A stretch of 64,000 bases of DNA from Oceanospirillum sp048268485 (GCA_048268485.1 JBLWVL010000013.1:1-64000); one strand, 5' to 3'. Shown: positions 25,666 to 34,871, counted from the first letter of the stretch. A program made the numbers and translations. The notes: a model not told the origin generated them from the letters alone.

Positions 25666-28473
25666 ATGAGCGACTATAAGCATACACTCAATCTTCCGGA
25701 AACCGACTTCCCGATGCGGGGCAACCTGCCAAAGCGTGAACCTTCCCGACTGGCTCGCTGGGATGAAATCGGCCTGTACGAGAAACTGCGTAAGGCCGGT
25801 GAAGGTCGTCCAAAATTTGTTCTGCATGACGGCCCTCCGTACGCTAACGGTAATATTCATATTGGCCACGCAGTTAACAAAATTCTGAAAGATATGATTG
25901 TTAAGTCGCGCACCTTAGCGGGTTTTGACGCCCCTTATGTGCCGGGCTGGGATTGCCACGGTCTGCCGATTGAGCACAAGGTTGAGACTCTGATTGGCCG
26001 TGCCGGCGACAAGGTGCCTTACCGTGAGTTCCGTGCGAAATGCCGGGAGTACGCAGCAGAGCAGGTTAACGGCCAGAAAGCGGATTTCATCCGTTTAGGC
26101 ATCCTTGGCGACTGGGAAAATCCGTACCTGACCATGAACTATCAGACCGAAGCGGATATTGTGCGTGCTCTTGGACGCATCGTGGAGAACGGTCATCTGG
26201 TTAAAGGCTACAAGCCGGTTTACTGGAGTGTTGTGGGTCAGTCTGCTTTGGCAGAGGCTGAGGTTGAGTATCAGGATAAAACCTCCATCGCGCTGGATGT
26301 GGCTTACACCTTTATTGATCAGGCGAAAGCACTGGAGCTGTTTGGCAACCCGGCGGGTGAAGGTGATCTGTCCGTTGTGATCTGGACCACCACCGCGTGG
26401 ACACTGCCGGTCAGTCAGGCGGTATCGTTGAATGCCGCTTTTGAATATGCACTGGTTCAGCTGCGGGATCAGCGCTTTGTGCTGGCGGCCTCCATGGTGG
26501 ATGACATCATGGCGCGTTGGGGTGAAGACAAGTATGAGGTGCTGGCGAAAGCCTCCGGCCAAGCGCTGGAAAACCAGCTGCTGAAACACCCGTTCTATGA
26601 CAAGCAGGTGCCTGTGATTCTGGGTGACCACGTGACCACTGATGCGGGTACCGGCGCGGTGCATACAGCGCCGGATCACGGTATGGAAGATTTCGTGGCA
26701 GGTAAAGCCTATGGTCTGGGTACCATCAATCTGGTGCAGGCCAACGGTGTCTACAGCGACGAAGCCGGCGAGTTTGCCGGTCTGCATGTATACAAAGCCG
26801 ACGAGCCCGTGATGGATGCGTTGACCCGTGAAGGCAAACTGGTGCACCACAAAGCCTTTGAGCACAGCTATCCGCACTGCTGGCGTACCAAAACACCGCT
26901 GATCTATCGTGCGACGCCTCAGTGGTTTATCTCCATGGAAGAGAAGGGGCTGAAAAAGGATGCCCTGGAAGCGATTAAAGGCGTGCAGTGGTTCCCGGCC
27001 TGGGGCCAGAACCGCATCGAGTCCATGGTTGAGCAGAGTCCTGACTGGTGTGTTTCCCGTCAGCGTACCTGGGGTGTGCCGATTACGCTGTTTATCAACA
27101 AAGAAACGGACGAACTACACCCGAACACCCCGGAACTGATGGAAAAAGTCGCCCTGCTGATGGAAAAAGAAGGTATGGATGCCTGGTTTGAGCTGGATGC
27201 GGCAGAGCTGTTAGGCGATGAAGCGGATCAGTACTATAAGGTTACCGATACGCTGGATGTTTGGTTTGACTCTGGTGTGACCCATCACTCGGTATTGCGT
27301 CCCCGTGAGGAGCTGACTTTCCCGGCGGATATCTATCTGGAAGGTTCGGATCAGCACCGTGGCTGGTTCCAGTCATCCCTGAAAACGTCTATTGCAATCA
27401 ATGGTTGCGCGCCTTACAAACAGGTGCTGACCCACGGCTTCACCGTGGATGAGAAAGGCTACAAGATGTCCAAGTCCTTGGGCAACGTGATTGCGCCGCA
27501 AGAGGTAACCGACTCACTGGGTGGCGATATTCTGCGTCTGTGGGTTGCGGCGACGGATTATTCCGGTGAGATGGCGGTATCGAAACAGATTTTGCAACGT
27601 ACCGCAGACTCCTATCGTCGTATTCGTAATACGGCGCGCTTCCTGTTGGCGAACCTGAACGGCTTTAACCCGGAAACCGATATGGTGAAACCGGAAGAGA
27701 TGCTGTCACTGGATCAGTGGGCAGTGGATCGTGCACTGCAGCTGCAGGGTGAACTGGAAGCGGCTTATAACGAGTACCACTTCCTGAGTATCTATCAGAA
27801 AGTGCATAACTTTTGTGCACAGGATCTGGGTGGCTTCTATCTGGATATCATCAAAGATCGTCAGTACACCACGCAGCCGGATAGTCTGGCGCGTCGTTCC
27901 TGCCAGACCGCTTTGTATCACATCATCGAAGCGCTGGTACGCTGGGTCGCTCCAATTCTGACCTTCACCGCAGAAGAGATCTACGAAAATATTCCGGGAC
28001 AGCGTGAAGACTCTGTGTACCTGACGACCTGGTATGATGGCCTGTTCGAAATGAAAGCGGATGGCGAGAAAAACCGTGATTACTGGAACCGCATCGCAGA
28101 TGTAAAAGAAGCGGTAAACAAGTCGCTGGAAGATGCCCGTAATGCCGGTACAGTAAAAGGTTCTATGTCGACAGAAGTGACCCTGTTTGCTGATGCGGAA
28201 CTCAAAGCCCTGATCGAAGGTCTCGGAGATGAGCTGCGTTTTGTACTGTTGACCTCTGATGCACAGGTTGCTGATCTGGCGGATGCCGGTGACGCAGCTG
28301 ACACTGAACTGACAGGCCTGAAAGTAGCGGTTAAAGCCTCTGAGCATGCTAAGTGTGGTCGTTGCTGGCACCACCGGGAAGATGTGGGTCAGCACGAAGA
28401 GCACCCTGAGCTATGCGGTCGTTGCGTGACTAACCTGCCGGATGGCGAAGGTGAGCAGCGTCAGTTTGCATAA
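25666..28473 (+). CDS. ileS: Isoleucyl-tRNA synthetase
   Basis: Class I synthetase charging tRNA-Ile, with an editing domain that removes valine. The 935 residues are standard for the bacterial zinc-containing type. The HIGH signature is GNIHIGHAVNKIL near residue 60, the CP1 editing domain spans about 190-400 (TWTLPVSQAV-type WTTTAWTLPVSQAV, and VHTAPDHGMEDF), the KMSKS loop is KMSKSLGNV near 605, and the C-terminal zinc finger has CGRCWHH and LCGRCVTNL. Four cysteines are in place. The N-terminal MSDYKHTLNLPETDFPMRG is typical. Confidence 0.98.
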   Translation: MSDYKHTLNLPETDFPMRGNLPKREPSRLARWDEIGLYEKLRKAGEGRPKFVLHDGPPYANGNIHIGHAVNKILKDMIVKSRTLAGFDAPYVPGWDCHGLPIEHKVETLIGRAGDKVPYREFRAKCREYAAEQVNGQKADFIRLGILGDWENPYLTMNYQTEADIVRALGRIVENGHLVKGYKPVYWSVVGQSALAEAEVEYQDKTSIALDVAYTFIDQAKALELFGNPAGEGDLSVVIWTTTAWTLPVSQAVSLNAAFEYALVQLRDQRFVLAASMVDDIMARWGEDKYEVLAKASGQALENQLLKHPFYDKQVPVILGDHVTTDAGTGAVHTAPDHGMEDFVAGKAYGLGTINLVQANGVYSDEAGEFAGLHVYKADEPVMDALTREGKLVHHKAFEHSYPHCWRTKTPLIYRATPQWFISMEEKGLKKDALEAIKGVQWFPAWGQNRIESMVEQSPDWCVSRQRTWGVPITLFINKETDELHPNTPELMEKVALLMEKEGMDAWFELDAAELLGDEADQYYKVTDTLDVWFDSGVTHHSVLRPREELTFPADIYLEGSDQHRGWFQSSLKTSIAINGCAPYKQVLTHGFTVDEKGYKMSKSLGNVIAPQEVTDSLGGDILRLWVAATDYSGEMAVSKQILQRTADSYRRIRNTARFLLANLNGFNPETDMVKPEEMLSLDQWAVDRALQLQGELEAAYNEYHFLSIYQKVHNFCAQDLGGFYLDIIKDRQYTTQPDSLARRSCQTALYHIIEALVRWVAPILTFTAEEIYENIPGQREDSVYLTTWYDGLFEMKADGEKNRDYWNRIADVKEAVNKSLEDARNAGTVKGSMSTEVTLFADAELKALIEGLGDELRFVLLTSDAQVADLADAGDAADTELTGLKVAVKASEHAKCGRCWHHREDVGQHEEHPELCGRCVTNLPDGEGEQRQFA

Positions 28474-28525
28474 GCAGCTTTGAGTTCAGAAACGGGAATA
28501 TCTGAACAGTGGTATATAGGAAATT

Positions 28526-28549
28526 CTGAGGCGCCTGCGGGCGCCTCAG
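28526..28549 (+). repeat. Perfect 10-bp inverted repeat between ileS and lspA
   Basis: CTGAGGCGCC, loop TGCG, GGCGCCTCAG. The stem is perfect and GC-rich, but no T-run follows, so it is not a classical terminator. It sits 53 bases after the ileS stop and 44 bases before the lspA start, where it could set relative expression or protect the ileS 3' end. Confidence 0.85.
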
Positions 28550-28593
28550 CTTTACACAGAGAATTTGCCTGCGGGGAGTTGAGAAATACCGCT

Positions 28594-29106
28594 ATGGATC
28601 AAAAACAACAGGGTAGAAGTGGTCAGCTGAAATGGCTGATACTGAGTGTTCTGGTGGTGGCTCTGGACCTGTTCTCCAAAGCTTGGGTAACGGACAGTTT
28701 TAATTATGCGGAACGCCTGTATGTGTTGCCGGTGTTTGACCTGACTCTGTTGCACAACACCGGGGCTGCCTTTAGCTTTCTGGCTGGGGAATCAGGATGG
28801 CAGCGTTGGTTTTTTGCTTTGATTGCGCTTGCTGTCAGCGGTGGTCTTGTGGTCTGGATGACAAGGCTTAAACCCAACGAAACCTGGTTAGCCTGTGCTT
28901 TGGCGCTGGTTTTGGGCGGTGCTCTGGGCAACCTGCATGACCGTATCCTATTGGGTTATGTGGTGGATTTTCTGCTGTTCCATTGGGATAACGCCTATTT
29001 TCCTGCTTTTAATCTGGCGGACGCTGCCATCACCTTGGGGGCGGGTATGCTGATTGTAGATATGATCCGTAACCCGGAAGGTAGTAAAAAAACGGGCGAC
29101 GCTTAA
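28594..29106 (+). CDS. lspA: Lipoprotein signal peptidase (signal peptidase II)
   Basis: Inner-membrane aspartyl protease that cleaves prolipoproteins before the lipidated cysteine. ATG 28594 gives 170 residues and the usual N-terminus (hydrophilic start, then LKWLILSVLVVALDLFSK). Four membrane segments are visible. The catalytic aspartates lie in GNLHDRILLGYVVDFLLF and FNLADAAI; the NTGAAFSF motif is also present. A longer frame from 28480 is not conserved and would cross the hairpin. It follows ileS, and fkpB and ispH come next. Confidence 0.96.
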   Translation: MDQKQQGRSGQLKWLILSVLVVALDLFSKAWVTDSFNYAERLYVLPVFDLTLLHNTGAAFSFLAGESGWQRWFFALIALAVSGGLVVWMTRLKPNETWLACALALVLGGALGNLHDRILLGYVVDFLLFHWDNAYFPAFNLADAAITLGAGMLIVDMIRNPEGSKKTGDA

Positions 29107-29198
29107 CCGCTGCAATACAGAATTCAACAGACTGTCTGATCGCAGTCTGCCATGCTGAGCTTAGATTCAGCCTGACCAACGAATAAGGTAATTGAATA

Positions 29199-29660
29199 AT
29201 GAGTGAACAACAGATCGGTCCCGGTAAACAGGTGACATTGCATTTTGCCCTGAAATTGGCAGAAGGTGCGACAGTCGATAGTACTTTCGACAAAGATCCG
29301 GTTCGTCTGATCGTGGGCGATGGCAATCTGCCTGCGGGCTTTGAGACGCCACTGCTGGGCTTAAGCGCTGGTGCGAAAGAGGTTTTTGATGTTGAGCCGG
29401 AGCATGCCTTTGGTCAGCATAACCCGAGTAATATCCAGAAGTTGCCACGTCAGCAGTTTGCCCCGGAGCTTGAACTTGAGCCCGGCCTGATGCTGAGCTT
29501 TGCTGATAAGGCTAATGGAGAGCTGCCAGGGGTTGTTGTCGAGTTTGATGATGAGCAGGTAACAGTAGATTTTAACCACCCTCTGGCAGGGCGTGCATTG
29601 AAGTTCGAAGTGGAAATTATCGCAGTAGAAGATGCGCCGGAGCAGGCAACAGAAGCATAG
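29199..29660 (+). CDS. fkpB: SlpA-type FKBP peptidyl-prolyl isomerase
   Basis: Cytoplasmic FKBP with an inserted-in-flap chaperone domain, 153 residues, no signal peptide. The FKBP fold begins VTLHFALKLAEGATVDSTFD and the IF-domain follows with HAFGQHNPSNIQKLPRQQF; the C-terminus carries VDFNHPLAGRALKFEVEII, diagnostic for SlpA/SlyD-like proteins. It lacks the histidine/cysteine-rich metal tail of SlyD. Its place between lspA and ispH matches the gammaproteobacterial ileS-lspA-fkpB-ispH operon. Confidence 0.95.
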   Translation: MSEQQIGPGKQVTLHFALKLAEGATVDSTFDKDPVRLIVGDGNLPAGFETPLLGLSAGAKEVFDVEPEHAFGQHNPSNIQKLPRQQFAPELELEPGLMLSFADKANGELPGVVVEFDDEQVTVDFNHPLAGRALKFEVEIIAVEDAPEQATEA

Positions 29661-29727
29661 TTCTGCTTTCCCTGTGTGCATTGCAATCCTATTTGTCGTT
29701 AATAAGTGATCGCTAAAGAGTAACCCC

Positions 29728-30708
29728 ATGTCAGTAACAGAAGTTAACCCGGCACAGATGCAGATCAAACTGGCTAACCCCCGTGGTTTTTGCGCTGGAG
29801 TGGATCGCGCCATTGAGATTGTAAATCGTGCTCTGGAGACCTTTGAGCCCCCCATCTATGTTCGCCATGAAGTGGTGCACAACAAGTTCGTGGTTAATGA
29901 TCTGAAAGAGCGTGGCGCTATCTTTGTTGATGAGCTGAATGAAGTGCCTGATGATACCATTGTGATCTTCAGCGCCCATGGGGTTTCGAAGGCGGTTCAG
30001 GATGAAGCTGATCGTCGCGGGCTAAAGGTGTTTGATGCCACCTGTCCTTTAGTAACCAAGGTTCATCTTGAGGTCTTGCGCTACAGTAAGCAGGGGCAGG
30101 AATGCATTCTTATCGGCCATGAGGGACACCCGGAAGTGGAAGGGACCATGGGACGTTACGATACGTCTGCCGGAGGCTCTATCTATCTTGTGGAGAACGA
30201 GGCCGATGTCGCCAGCCTTAAGGTAAGAAATCCATCTCAACTGGCCTTTGTCACTCAGACGACTCTGTCGATGGATGATACCGCCCGGGTAATTGATGCT
30301 TTACGGGCTAGATTTCCTGAGATTCAGGGGCCGAAAAAAGACGATATCTGTTACGCAACTCAGAATCGGCAGGATGCGGTTAAGCAGCTGGCGGCGGAAT
30401 GCGATCTGGTTCTGGTGGTGGGATCGCCGAACAGTTCAAACTCTAATCGTTTACGTGAGCTTTCTGAACGGATGAACACACAGGCATATCTCATCGACAA
30501 CGCTTCAGAGATCGATCCTGCCTGGCTTGTGGGAGAGCCAAAGATCGGTATTACTGCCGGAGCTTCTGCGCCTGCTATTCTGGTTCAACAGGTGATTGAG
30601 AAGTTAGCAGAACTCGGGGCTGCAGACCCCATCGAGCTGGAGGGGCGGGAAGAGAATGTGGTGTTTTCTATTCCTAGGGAACTGAGGCTGACGGATATCA
30701 GCGAGTAA
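29728..30708 (+). CDS. ispH: 4-hydroxy-3-methylbut-2-enyl diphosphate reductase
   Basis: Last enzyme of the non-mevalonate isoprenoid pathway, producing IPP and DMAPP with a 4Fe-4S cluster. The three cluster cysteines are visible in NPRGFCAGVDRAI, DATCPLVTKVH and DDICYATQNRQ. The VVGSPNSSNSNRL substrate segment is present. The 326 residues begin with a 12-residue hydrophilic extension before the conserved ANPRGFCAGV core. It ends the ileS-lspA-fkpB-ispH cluster. Confidence 0.97.
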   Translation: MSVTEVNPAQMQIKLANPRGFCAGVDRAIEIVNRALETFEPPIYVRHEVVHNKFVVNDLKERGAIFVDELNEVPDDTIVIFSAHGVSKAVQDEADRRGLKVFDATCPLVTKVHLEVLRYSKQGQECILIGHEGHPEVEGTMGRYDTSAGGSIYLVENEADVASLKVRNPSQLAFVTQTTLSMDDTARVIDALRARFPEIQGPKKDDICYATQNRQDAVKQLAAECDLVLVVGSPNSSNSNRLRELSERMNTQAYLIDNASEIDPAWLVGEPKIGITAGASAPAILVQQVIEKLAELGAADPIELEGREENVVFSIPRELRLTDISE

Positions 30709-30731
30709 GCGACCATTGATCGTTTGAAGTC

Positions 30732-30773
30732 AAAAGGCGCAGTTTCTGTTTCTTACAGGTCTGCGCTTTTTTT
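30732..30773 (+). terminator. Terminator of the ispH unit
   Basis: AAAAGGCGCAG and CTGCGCTTTTTTT form a stem with an 18-base loop; a T-run follows. The next gene (pilE-like) is convergent, so it may act for both. Confidence 0.8.
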
Positions 30774-30801
30774 ATACCCTGAACGCGGGCTCTGACAATA
30801 T

Positions 30802-31209
30802 TTACCAGCAGTGGATGGGCGATCTGGTTTCGCCTGAGGCAGATTTAGTTAATTCAATTTTGCTGCAGCCGGTATCCCCTGATTGCGAGCCGATTGCACT
30901 GGCTGTAATGCGGTACCCCACGGCTGATGGACTGGTAACGGAAAGGGTATAAAAGCCTTCACCGGATGTTGTCGCAGTATTTAACCCTGTAGCCGTCATA
31001 TCAGAGGTATAACTGTTATGACTGGCTCGCCAGCGCTCCTGGGTTAGCTGTATGCGAAGAATTGCGGTATGAGCATCAATACGACGGCTTTCATAGGCGT
31101 AATTTTTGTACGAGGGATAGGCGACTGCAGCCAGAATGCCAACAATGGCAATAACAATAAGCAGCTCGATCAGAGTAAATCCCTGTTTTGGGGGCTTAGA
31201 ATCAGGCAT
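30802..31209 (-). CDS. pilE: Type IV pilin-like protein PilE
   Basis: Minor pilin of 135 residues. A short basic leader ending in glycine (KQG) is followed by FTLIELLIVIAIVGILAAVA, the class III signal recognised by PilD, with the Glu at mature position 5. The C-terminal part contains one disulfide-forming pair (DTGCSKIE and PIHCW). It is divergent from the fimT-pilW-pilX-pilV cluster, whereas in Pseudomonas pilE closes that cluster on the same strand. It probably joins the pilus-tip priming complex. PilE is distinguished from major pilin PilA by length and context only. Confidence 0.85.
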   Translation of the reverse strand: MPDSKPPKQGFTLIELLIVIAIVGILAAVAYPSYKNYAYESRRIDAHTAILRIQLTQERWRASHNSYTSDMTATGLNTATTSGEGFYTLSVTSPSAVGYRITASAIGSQSGDTGCSKIELTKSASGETRSPIHCW

Positions 31210-31345
31210 TGCACATCCTTTTGATCCTGATCAGAGGGTCGGTCATGGTAGTACTGCTGCAGGGGCTCATCGGCGAAGAGTACTTGTGAACCCTGCGTCT
31301 GCGTGGCATGTTAAGGGAATTGTATCTGAAAAAACAGAGGGCAAT

Positions 31346-31873
31346 ATGAGAGCAAAGGGATTTACTCTGATAGAGCTGCTGATTACGTTAATTATTGTTA
31401 GTGTACTTGCGGCGGCTGCAGGCCCCAATATAAGCCAATATATAGAGCAGGAGCGGCTTCGCGGGGCTTTGTTTAACCTTAAGCAAAAGCTGGTTTATGC
31501 TCGCTCAGAGGCAATCAAACGAAATGTGACCATTTTTGTTTCGGGCTCTGCCGGAGCTGATTGGTGCATAGGTCTGAGCCTATCGGCCGATTGTGATTGC
31601 TCCTCTTCTGATCCGGCACAAGCCGATGCCTGTACCCTCGCAATGAACGGCACTCGTGTTATTCATCGCCTGACCAGTGAAGACTATTCCGGGGTCAGTA
31701 TCAGCCAGTTACGAAGTTTCAGGTTTGATGGCATCAGGGGCTTACCCTGGGATTCGGGCTCTTTCGCAGGGACGATCCTTTTGAACTCAGTGTCTTACTC
31801 TGGTGCTGTTGTTATTTCCAGAATTGGCAGGGTTAAGGCGTGCGGTAATCTATCCGGTATGGAGGATTGCTGA
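31346..31873 (+). CDS. fimT: GspH/FimT-type minor pilin
   Basis: Pseudopilin of 175 residues of the type IV pilus priming complex. The start is ATG 31346, after GAGGG, giving MRAKG then FTLIELLITLIIVSVL, a short prepilin leader with Glu5. The GspH/FimT domain follows, beginning LRGALFNLKQKLVYARSEAIKR, which is typical. Several cysteines (CIGLSL, CDCSS, CTLAM) could form disulfides in the periplasm. Upstream frame from 31136 overlaps divergent pilE and is not used. FimT and FimU cannot be separated by eye. Confidence 0.85.
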   Translation: MRAKGFTLIELLITLIIVSVLAAAAGPNISQYIEQERLRGALFNLKQKLVYARSEAIKRNVTIFVSGSAGADWCIGLSLSADCDCSSSDPAQADACTLAMNGTRVIHRLTSEDYSGVSISQLRSFRFDGIRGLPWDSGSFAGTILLNSVSYSGAVVISRIGRVKACGNLSGMEDC

Positions 31874-32629
31874 ATGGAACTTCATGCTCAGCACCGGTCA
31901 GGTCAGGCGGGATTTACCTTACCGGAAGTACTGATCTCTTTGGTTTTGGGTCTGTCACTTGTTAGTACTGTGATGATGGTGTACCTGGCTGCGGTCACAT
32001 CCGCTGCAGACAGCAGTAGCCAGGCCCAGCTCAACCATAATTTGCGTACCAGTCTTGATCTGATTCTGAATGAACTGAGACGTGCCGGTGGCCTGGCCGG
32101 AAATGCGTTGCCTGACTCAGAGAGTGCAATGCAGAGCCTGTACAGCAATAACCCCTTTATGGACGCAGTCAGTAATCTTCGGTTATGGGATTGCAATGCT
32201 GCTTATGAGTGCCGCTGTGTCACTTACAGTTATGATCTGGATGGAGACAATGATCCTTACACCGGAGATATGAATCACTTTGGATTTAAACTGAACAGCA
32301 GTAAGCGATTGCAAATAAGGACGGGGACCAGTGTTTCCGAGTCAGGGCCTCATCCGGGTTGTGGCTATAACCCGGCTTTGAATACCTGGGAATCCCTGAC
32401 GGAAGATGACGTAAAAATCACTCATTTCTCAATGAGCTACATTGACCGCGATGGCCATATTCTTCCGGCACCTGAGGCTATTGCTATACCGGGTGGCCAT
32501 GCTTGTACGGCTGGAGATAGCTGCCTTGAAGCGCGCAATCTTCAGGTTACGATCAGTGGCAGCAAAGATGGATTTTCCATGACAGTGACCGGCAAGGTGA
32601 GAGTGCGTAATGATCGCTATATCCCTTAA
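31874..32629 (+). CDS. pilW: PilW-family minor pilin
   Basis: Pilus assembly protein of 251 residues. The leader ends QAG and the mature helix starts FTLPEVLISLVLGLSLVS, with Glu5 kept and Pro at position 4. The following VYLAAVTSAADSSSQAQLNH and DLILNELRRAGGLAG match PilW. The cysteine-containing domain later (WDCNAAYECRC) is compatible with the family. It starts directly after the fimT stop and its end overlaps pilX by 20 bases, so the genes are translationally coupled. Confidence 0.82.
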   Translation: MELHAQHRSGQAGFTLPEVLISLVLGLSLVSTVMMVYLAAVTSAADSSSQAQLNHNLRTSLDLILNELRRAGGLAGNALPDSESAMQSLYSNNPFMDAVSNLRLWDCNAAYECRCVTYSYDLDGDNDPYTGDMNHFGFKLNSSKRLQIRTGTSVSESGPHPGCGYNPALNTWESLTEDDVKITHFSMSYIDRDGHILPAPEAIAIPGGHACTAGDSCLEARNLQVTISGSKDGFSMTVTGKVRVRNDRYIP

Positions 32630-33113
32630 TCGCCATCAGTCGGGATTGGCAACACTTATGTTCACGGTTGTACTTTTGGTGTCTCTGACAATTATGAGCT
32701 TTCTCGGTGCTCGTACTTTAATGACGGAACAGGCGATCTCTGCAAACGAAAACAGAAGCAGAGAGATTGAGTATGCTGCAGAGGCTGCTCTTGAATATGG
32801 TATCGCCTGGCTGAATCGTCATGCCCCTGATTTTGCAACCTGGGATGATCTGGTTGCCGATAGCACGGTTATTATTGCAGGTAGTGACCACTATAATTTG
32901 AGTGTTGATTATCTGCCGAGCTGCTTGGATCCGGGGGCAGAAGCTGAAAGATCCACCTGTGTTCGCTGGCTTGTGGAAGTTCGGGCCAGAGCAACGGCGT
33001 CCTCAGATACAGATCTGACCCGTCTGCAGGTTATGCGACTGGTGGAGGACCGTATCAGTCACTCACCCGCTATTCGTTATATTCGTATTCCCGGAAGTTG
33101 GCGCGACTGGTAA
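32610..33113 (+). CDS. pilX: PilX-family minor pilin
   Basis: A 167-residue PilX-like protein. The basic leader ends in SG and is followed by LATLMFTVVLLVSLTIMSFL; as usual for PilX, Glu5 is absent, reminiscent of GspK at the tip of type II secretion pseudopili. The NRSREIEYAAEAALEYGIAWL helix is characteristic. It overlaps pilW by 20 bases. The protein is similar in length to Pseudomonas PilX. No PilY1 adhesin gene follows, which is unusual because pilX and pilY1 are normally adjacent. Confidence 0.78.
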   Translation: MIAISLNRHQSGLATLMFTVVLLVSLTIMSFLGARTLMTEQAISANENRSREIEYAAEAALEYGIAWLNRHAPDFATWDDLVADSTVIIAGSDHYNLSVDYLPSCLDPGAEAERSTCVRWLVEVRARATASSDTDLTRLQVMRLVEDRISHSPAIRYIRIPGSWRDW

Positions 33114-33139
33114 GGCTTGTCATAGGGTGCTGAGATACC

Positions 33140-33631
33140 ATGGAAAGGTACTTATTTAAAATGATAAAGAGGCAGCAAGCAGGAATAACCTTGATCGAAG
33201 TCCTACTCGTTGTCCTGATTATTTCTGTGGGTATGGCGGCGACTGCGAAATTCCAGGCAGAGCTTTTTCAGACCAGCGCTACAACTAAAGCACGCTTTCA
33301 GGCACTGGCCCTTGCCCAGAGTAAAATAGAGAGCCTGAAAATTCTTCAGAGCTCTGCTGTCGGGGGAGGTCAGAGCGATGTTGCAGGAGACTACACAGAT
33401 TATGATATCAGGTGGGATCGCTTTTCTGTGTCGGGGCTTAGCAATACAGACCAGTACACAGTGACCGTTACCTGGAAAGATCATCAAAACCGCAGCCATA
33501 GTGTTCAGGTCAGTACTATTTTGTTCACCGGCCGCATGTCGGGTGGTTATGGGGCTGATTCTGTGGTGCGTGCAGAGGCTGCAAGGTGCGTTTTTTTGAG
33601 TTGTGATATGGTTGCCGGCCCGTCGGGCTGA
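33140..33631 (+). CDS. pilV: PilV-like minor pilin
   Basis: Minor pilin of 163 residues: leader ending QQAG, then ITLIEVLLVVLIISVGMAAT with Glu5, then AKFQAELFQTSATTKARFQA and LAQSKIESLK as in PilV/GspI. The GDYTDYDIRW and YTVTVTWKD segments match the PilV C-terminal domain. It may start at ATG 33140 or, seven codons later, at ATG 33161; the second gives a shorter leader. It follows pilX by 26 bases. In Pseudomonas pilV comes second in the cluster, here it is last. Confidence 0.75.
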   Translation: MERYLFKMIKRQQAGITLIEVLLVVLIISVGMAATAKFQAELFQTSATTKARFQALALAQSKIESLKILQSSAVGGGQSDVAGDYTDYDIRWDRFSVSGLSNTDQYTVTVTWKDHQNRSHSVQVSTILFTGRMSGGYGADSVVRAEAARCVFLSCDMVAGPSG

Positions 33632-33715
33632 ATGAAGACACTAACCTATACCCATCAGAACTCAGTCAGTAAGACGATACCGTTAATCAATAAACATAAA
33701 GACAGGGGAAATAGT

Positions 33716-34852
33716 TTGAACGATTTTCTGATCGTCGGTGGCGGCGTGATCGGCATGATGACCGCTCGTATACTGGCGGACTCTGGTGCGGACGTCACTA
33801 TTGTTGATAGAGGCTTGTTGTGTAACGAATCCTCATGGGCTGGCGGTGGTATTGTCTCTCCGCTTTACCCTTGGCGTTACCGCCCGGAAATTACCGCCTT
33901 AGCCAACTGGTCGCAAGGGTATTATCCTCAATTAGCAAAAGTTCTGGCTGAAGAAACCGGGATTGATCCGGAGTTTCGTTCCGGAGGTATGCTGATGCTT
34001 CGGGTTGACGATGAAGCTGAGGCGCTGGCTTGGGCTGAAAAATATCAGCAACCTCTGACGCAGGTTACCAAAGAGTTTATCTACAGCACAGAAGCCAATA
34101 TCGCTCCGGGTAAAGAGCAAGCGATCTGGATGCCGGAGGTGGGTAGTATCCGTAACCCCCGTCTGGGAAAGGCACTAAAAAAGAGTCTTGAGCAGCGGCC
34201 TAACGTCCGTATTCTGGAACATGTTGAGGTCAAAAGCATTCGGGTAATGGATGGGCAGGCGATAGGTGTCAATACGGCTAACTCGGTACTGAGTGCCGGC
34301 CAGGTTATTGTTTGCAGCGGAGCCTGGAGCTCAGGTCTGCTCAAGGCTGAAGGTCAGGAAGGCGAAAATCTACTGCCGGAATTCCCGATCGAACCGGTAC
34401 GCGGTCAGATGATGGTATACAAGGCAGAGCCGGGCTTGGTTAACCGTGTCGTTATGCTGGATGGCCGTTATGTGATTCCCCGTAACGATGGTCGCATTCT
34501 GGTTGGCTCAACTTTGGAATATGACAGCTTTAATAAGCAAACTACAGAAGAGGCCCGTCAGTCGTTGCAGGCCAGCGCTGAAGCTCTTATTCCTGCATTG
34601 AAGGATATTCCGGTAGAACATCACTGGTGCGGTCTTCGCCCGGGCTCGCCGGATGGTGTGCCTTTTATCGGTGCGGTGGAGGAGGTGGGCCATTTGCATG
34701 TTAATGCCGGTCATTTCCGCAATGGTCTGGTTCTGGCTCCTGCTGCTACGGAGCTGCTCTGTAATCAGCTGCTGGGTCAGCAGGCGATTATCGATCCGGC
34801 GCCTTATCAGCCAAGTTCTCGACTGAAAGAAACAGAAGGCGAGATGATTTAA
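33716..34852 (+). CDS. thiO: Glycine oxidase ThiO
   Basis: FAD-dependent oxidase that converts glycine to the imine needed for the thiazole of thiamine. I place the start at TTG 33716 because AGGGGAA lies seven bases upstream and the FAD motif DFLIVGGGVIGMMTARILA then begins four residues in; an upstream in-frame ATG at 33632 adds an unlikely 28-residue extension. The 378 residues include the DAAO-type elements VRGQMMVYKAE, YVIPRNDGRILVGSTLE, CGLRPGSPDGVPFIG and GHFRNGLVLAPA. It follows the minor pilins, as in pseudomonads, and ends in a strong terminator. Confidence 0.92.
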   Translation: MNDFLIVGGGVIGMMTARILADSGADVTIVDRGLLCNESSWAGGGIVSPLYPWRYRPEITALANWSQGYYPQLAKVLAEETGIDPEFRSGGMLMLRVDDEAEALAWAEKYQQPLTQVTKEFIYSTEANIAPGKEQAIWMPEVGSIRNPRLGKALKKSLEQRPNVRILEHVEVKSIRVMDGQAIGVNTANSVLSAGQVIVCSGAWSSGLLKAEGQEGENLLPEFPIEPVRGQMMVYKAEPGLVNRVVMLDGRYVIPRNDGRILVGSTLEYDSFNKQTTEEARQSLQASAEALIPALKDIPVEHHWCGLRPGSPDGVPFIGAVEEVGHLHVNAGHFRNGLVLAPAATELLCNQLLGQQAIIDPAPYQPSSRLKETEGEMI

Positions 34853-34871
34853 GATCGATAGCACCCATAAA

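Noticed and set aside
26095..26877. 260-codon frame antisense to ileS
   Set aside because: Shadow frame in a strongly biased gene; no motif.
33632..33715. N-terminal extension of ThiO from ATG 33632
   Set aside because: The TTG at 33716 has an excellent ribosome site and places the FAD motif at the normal position.
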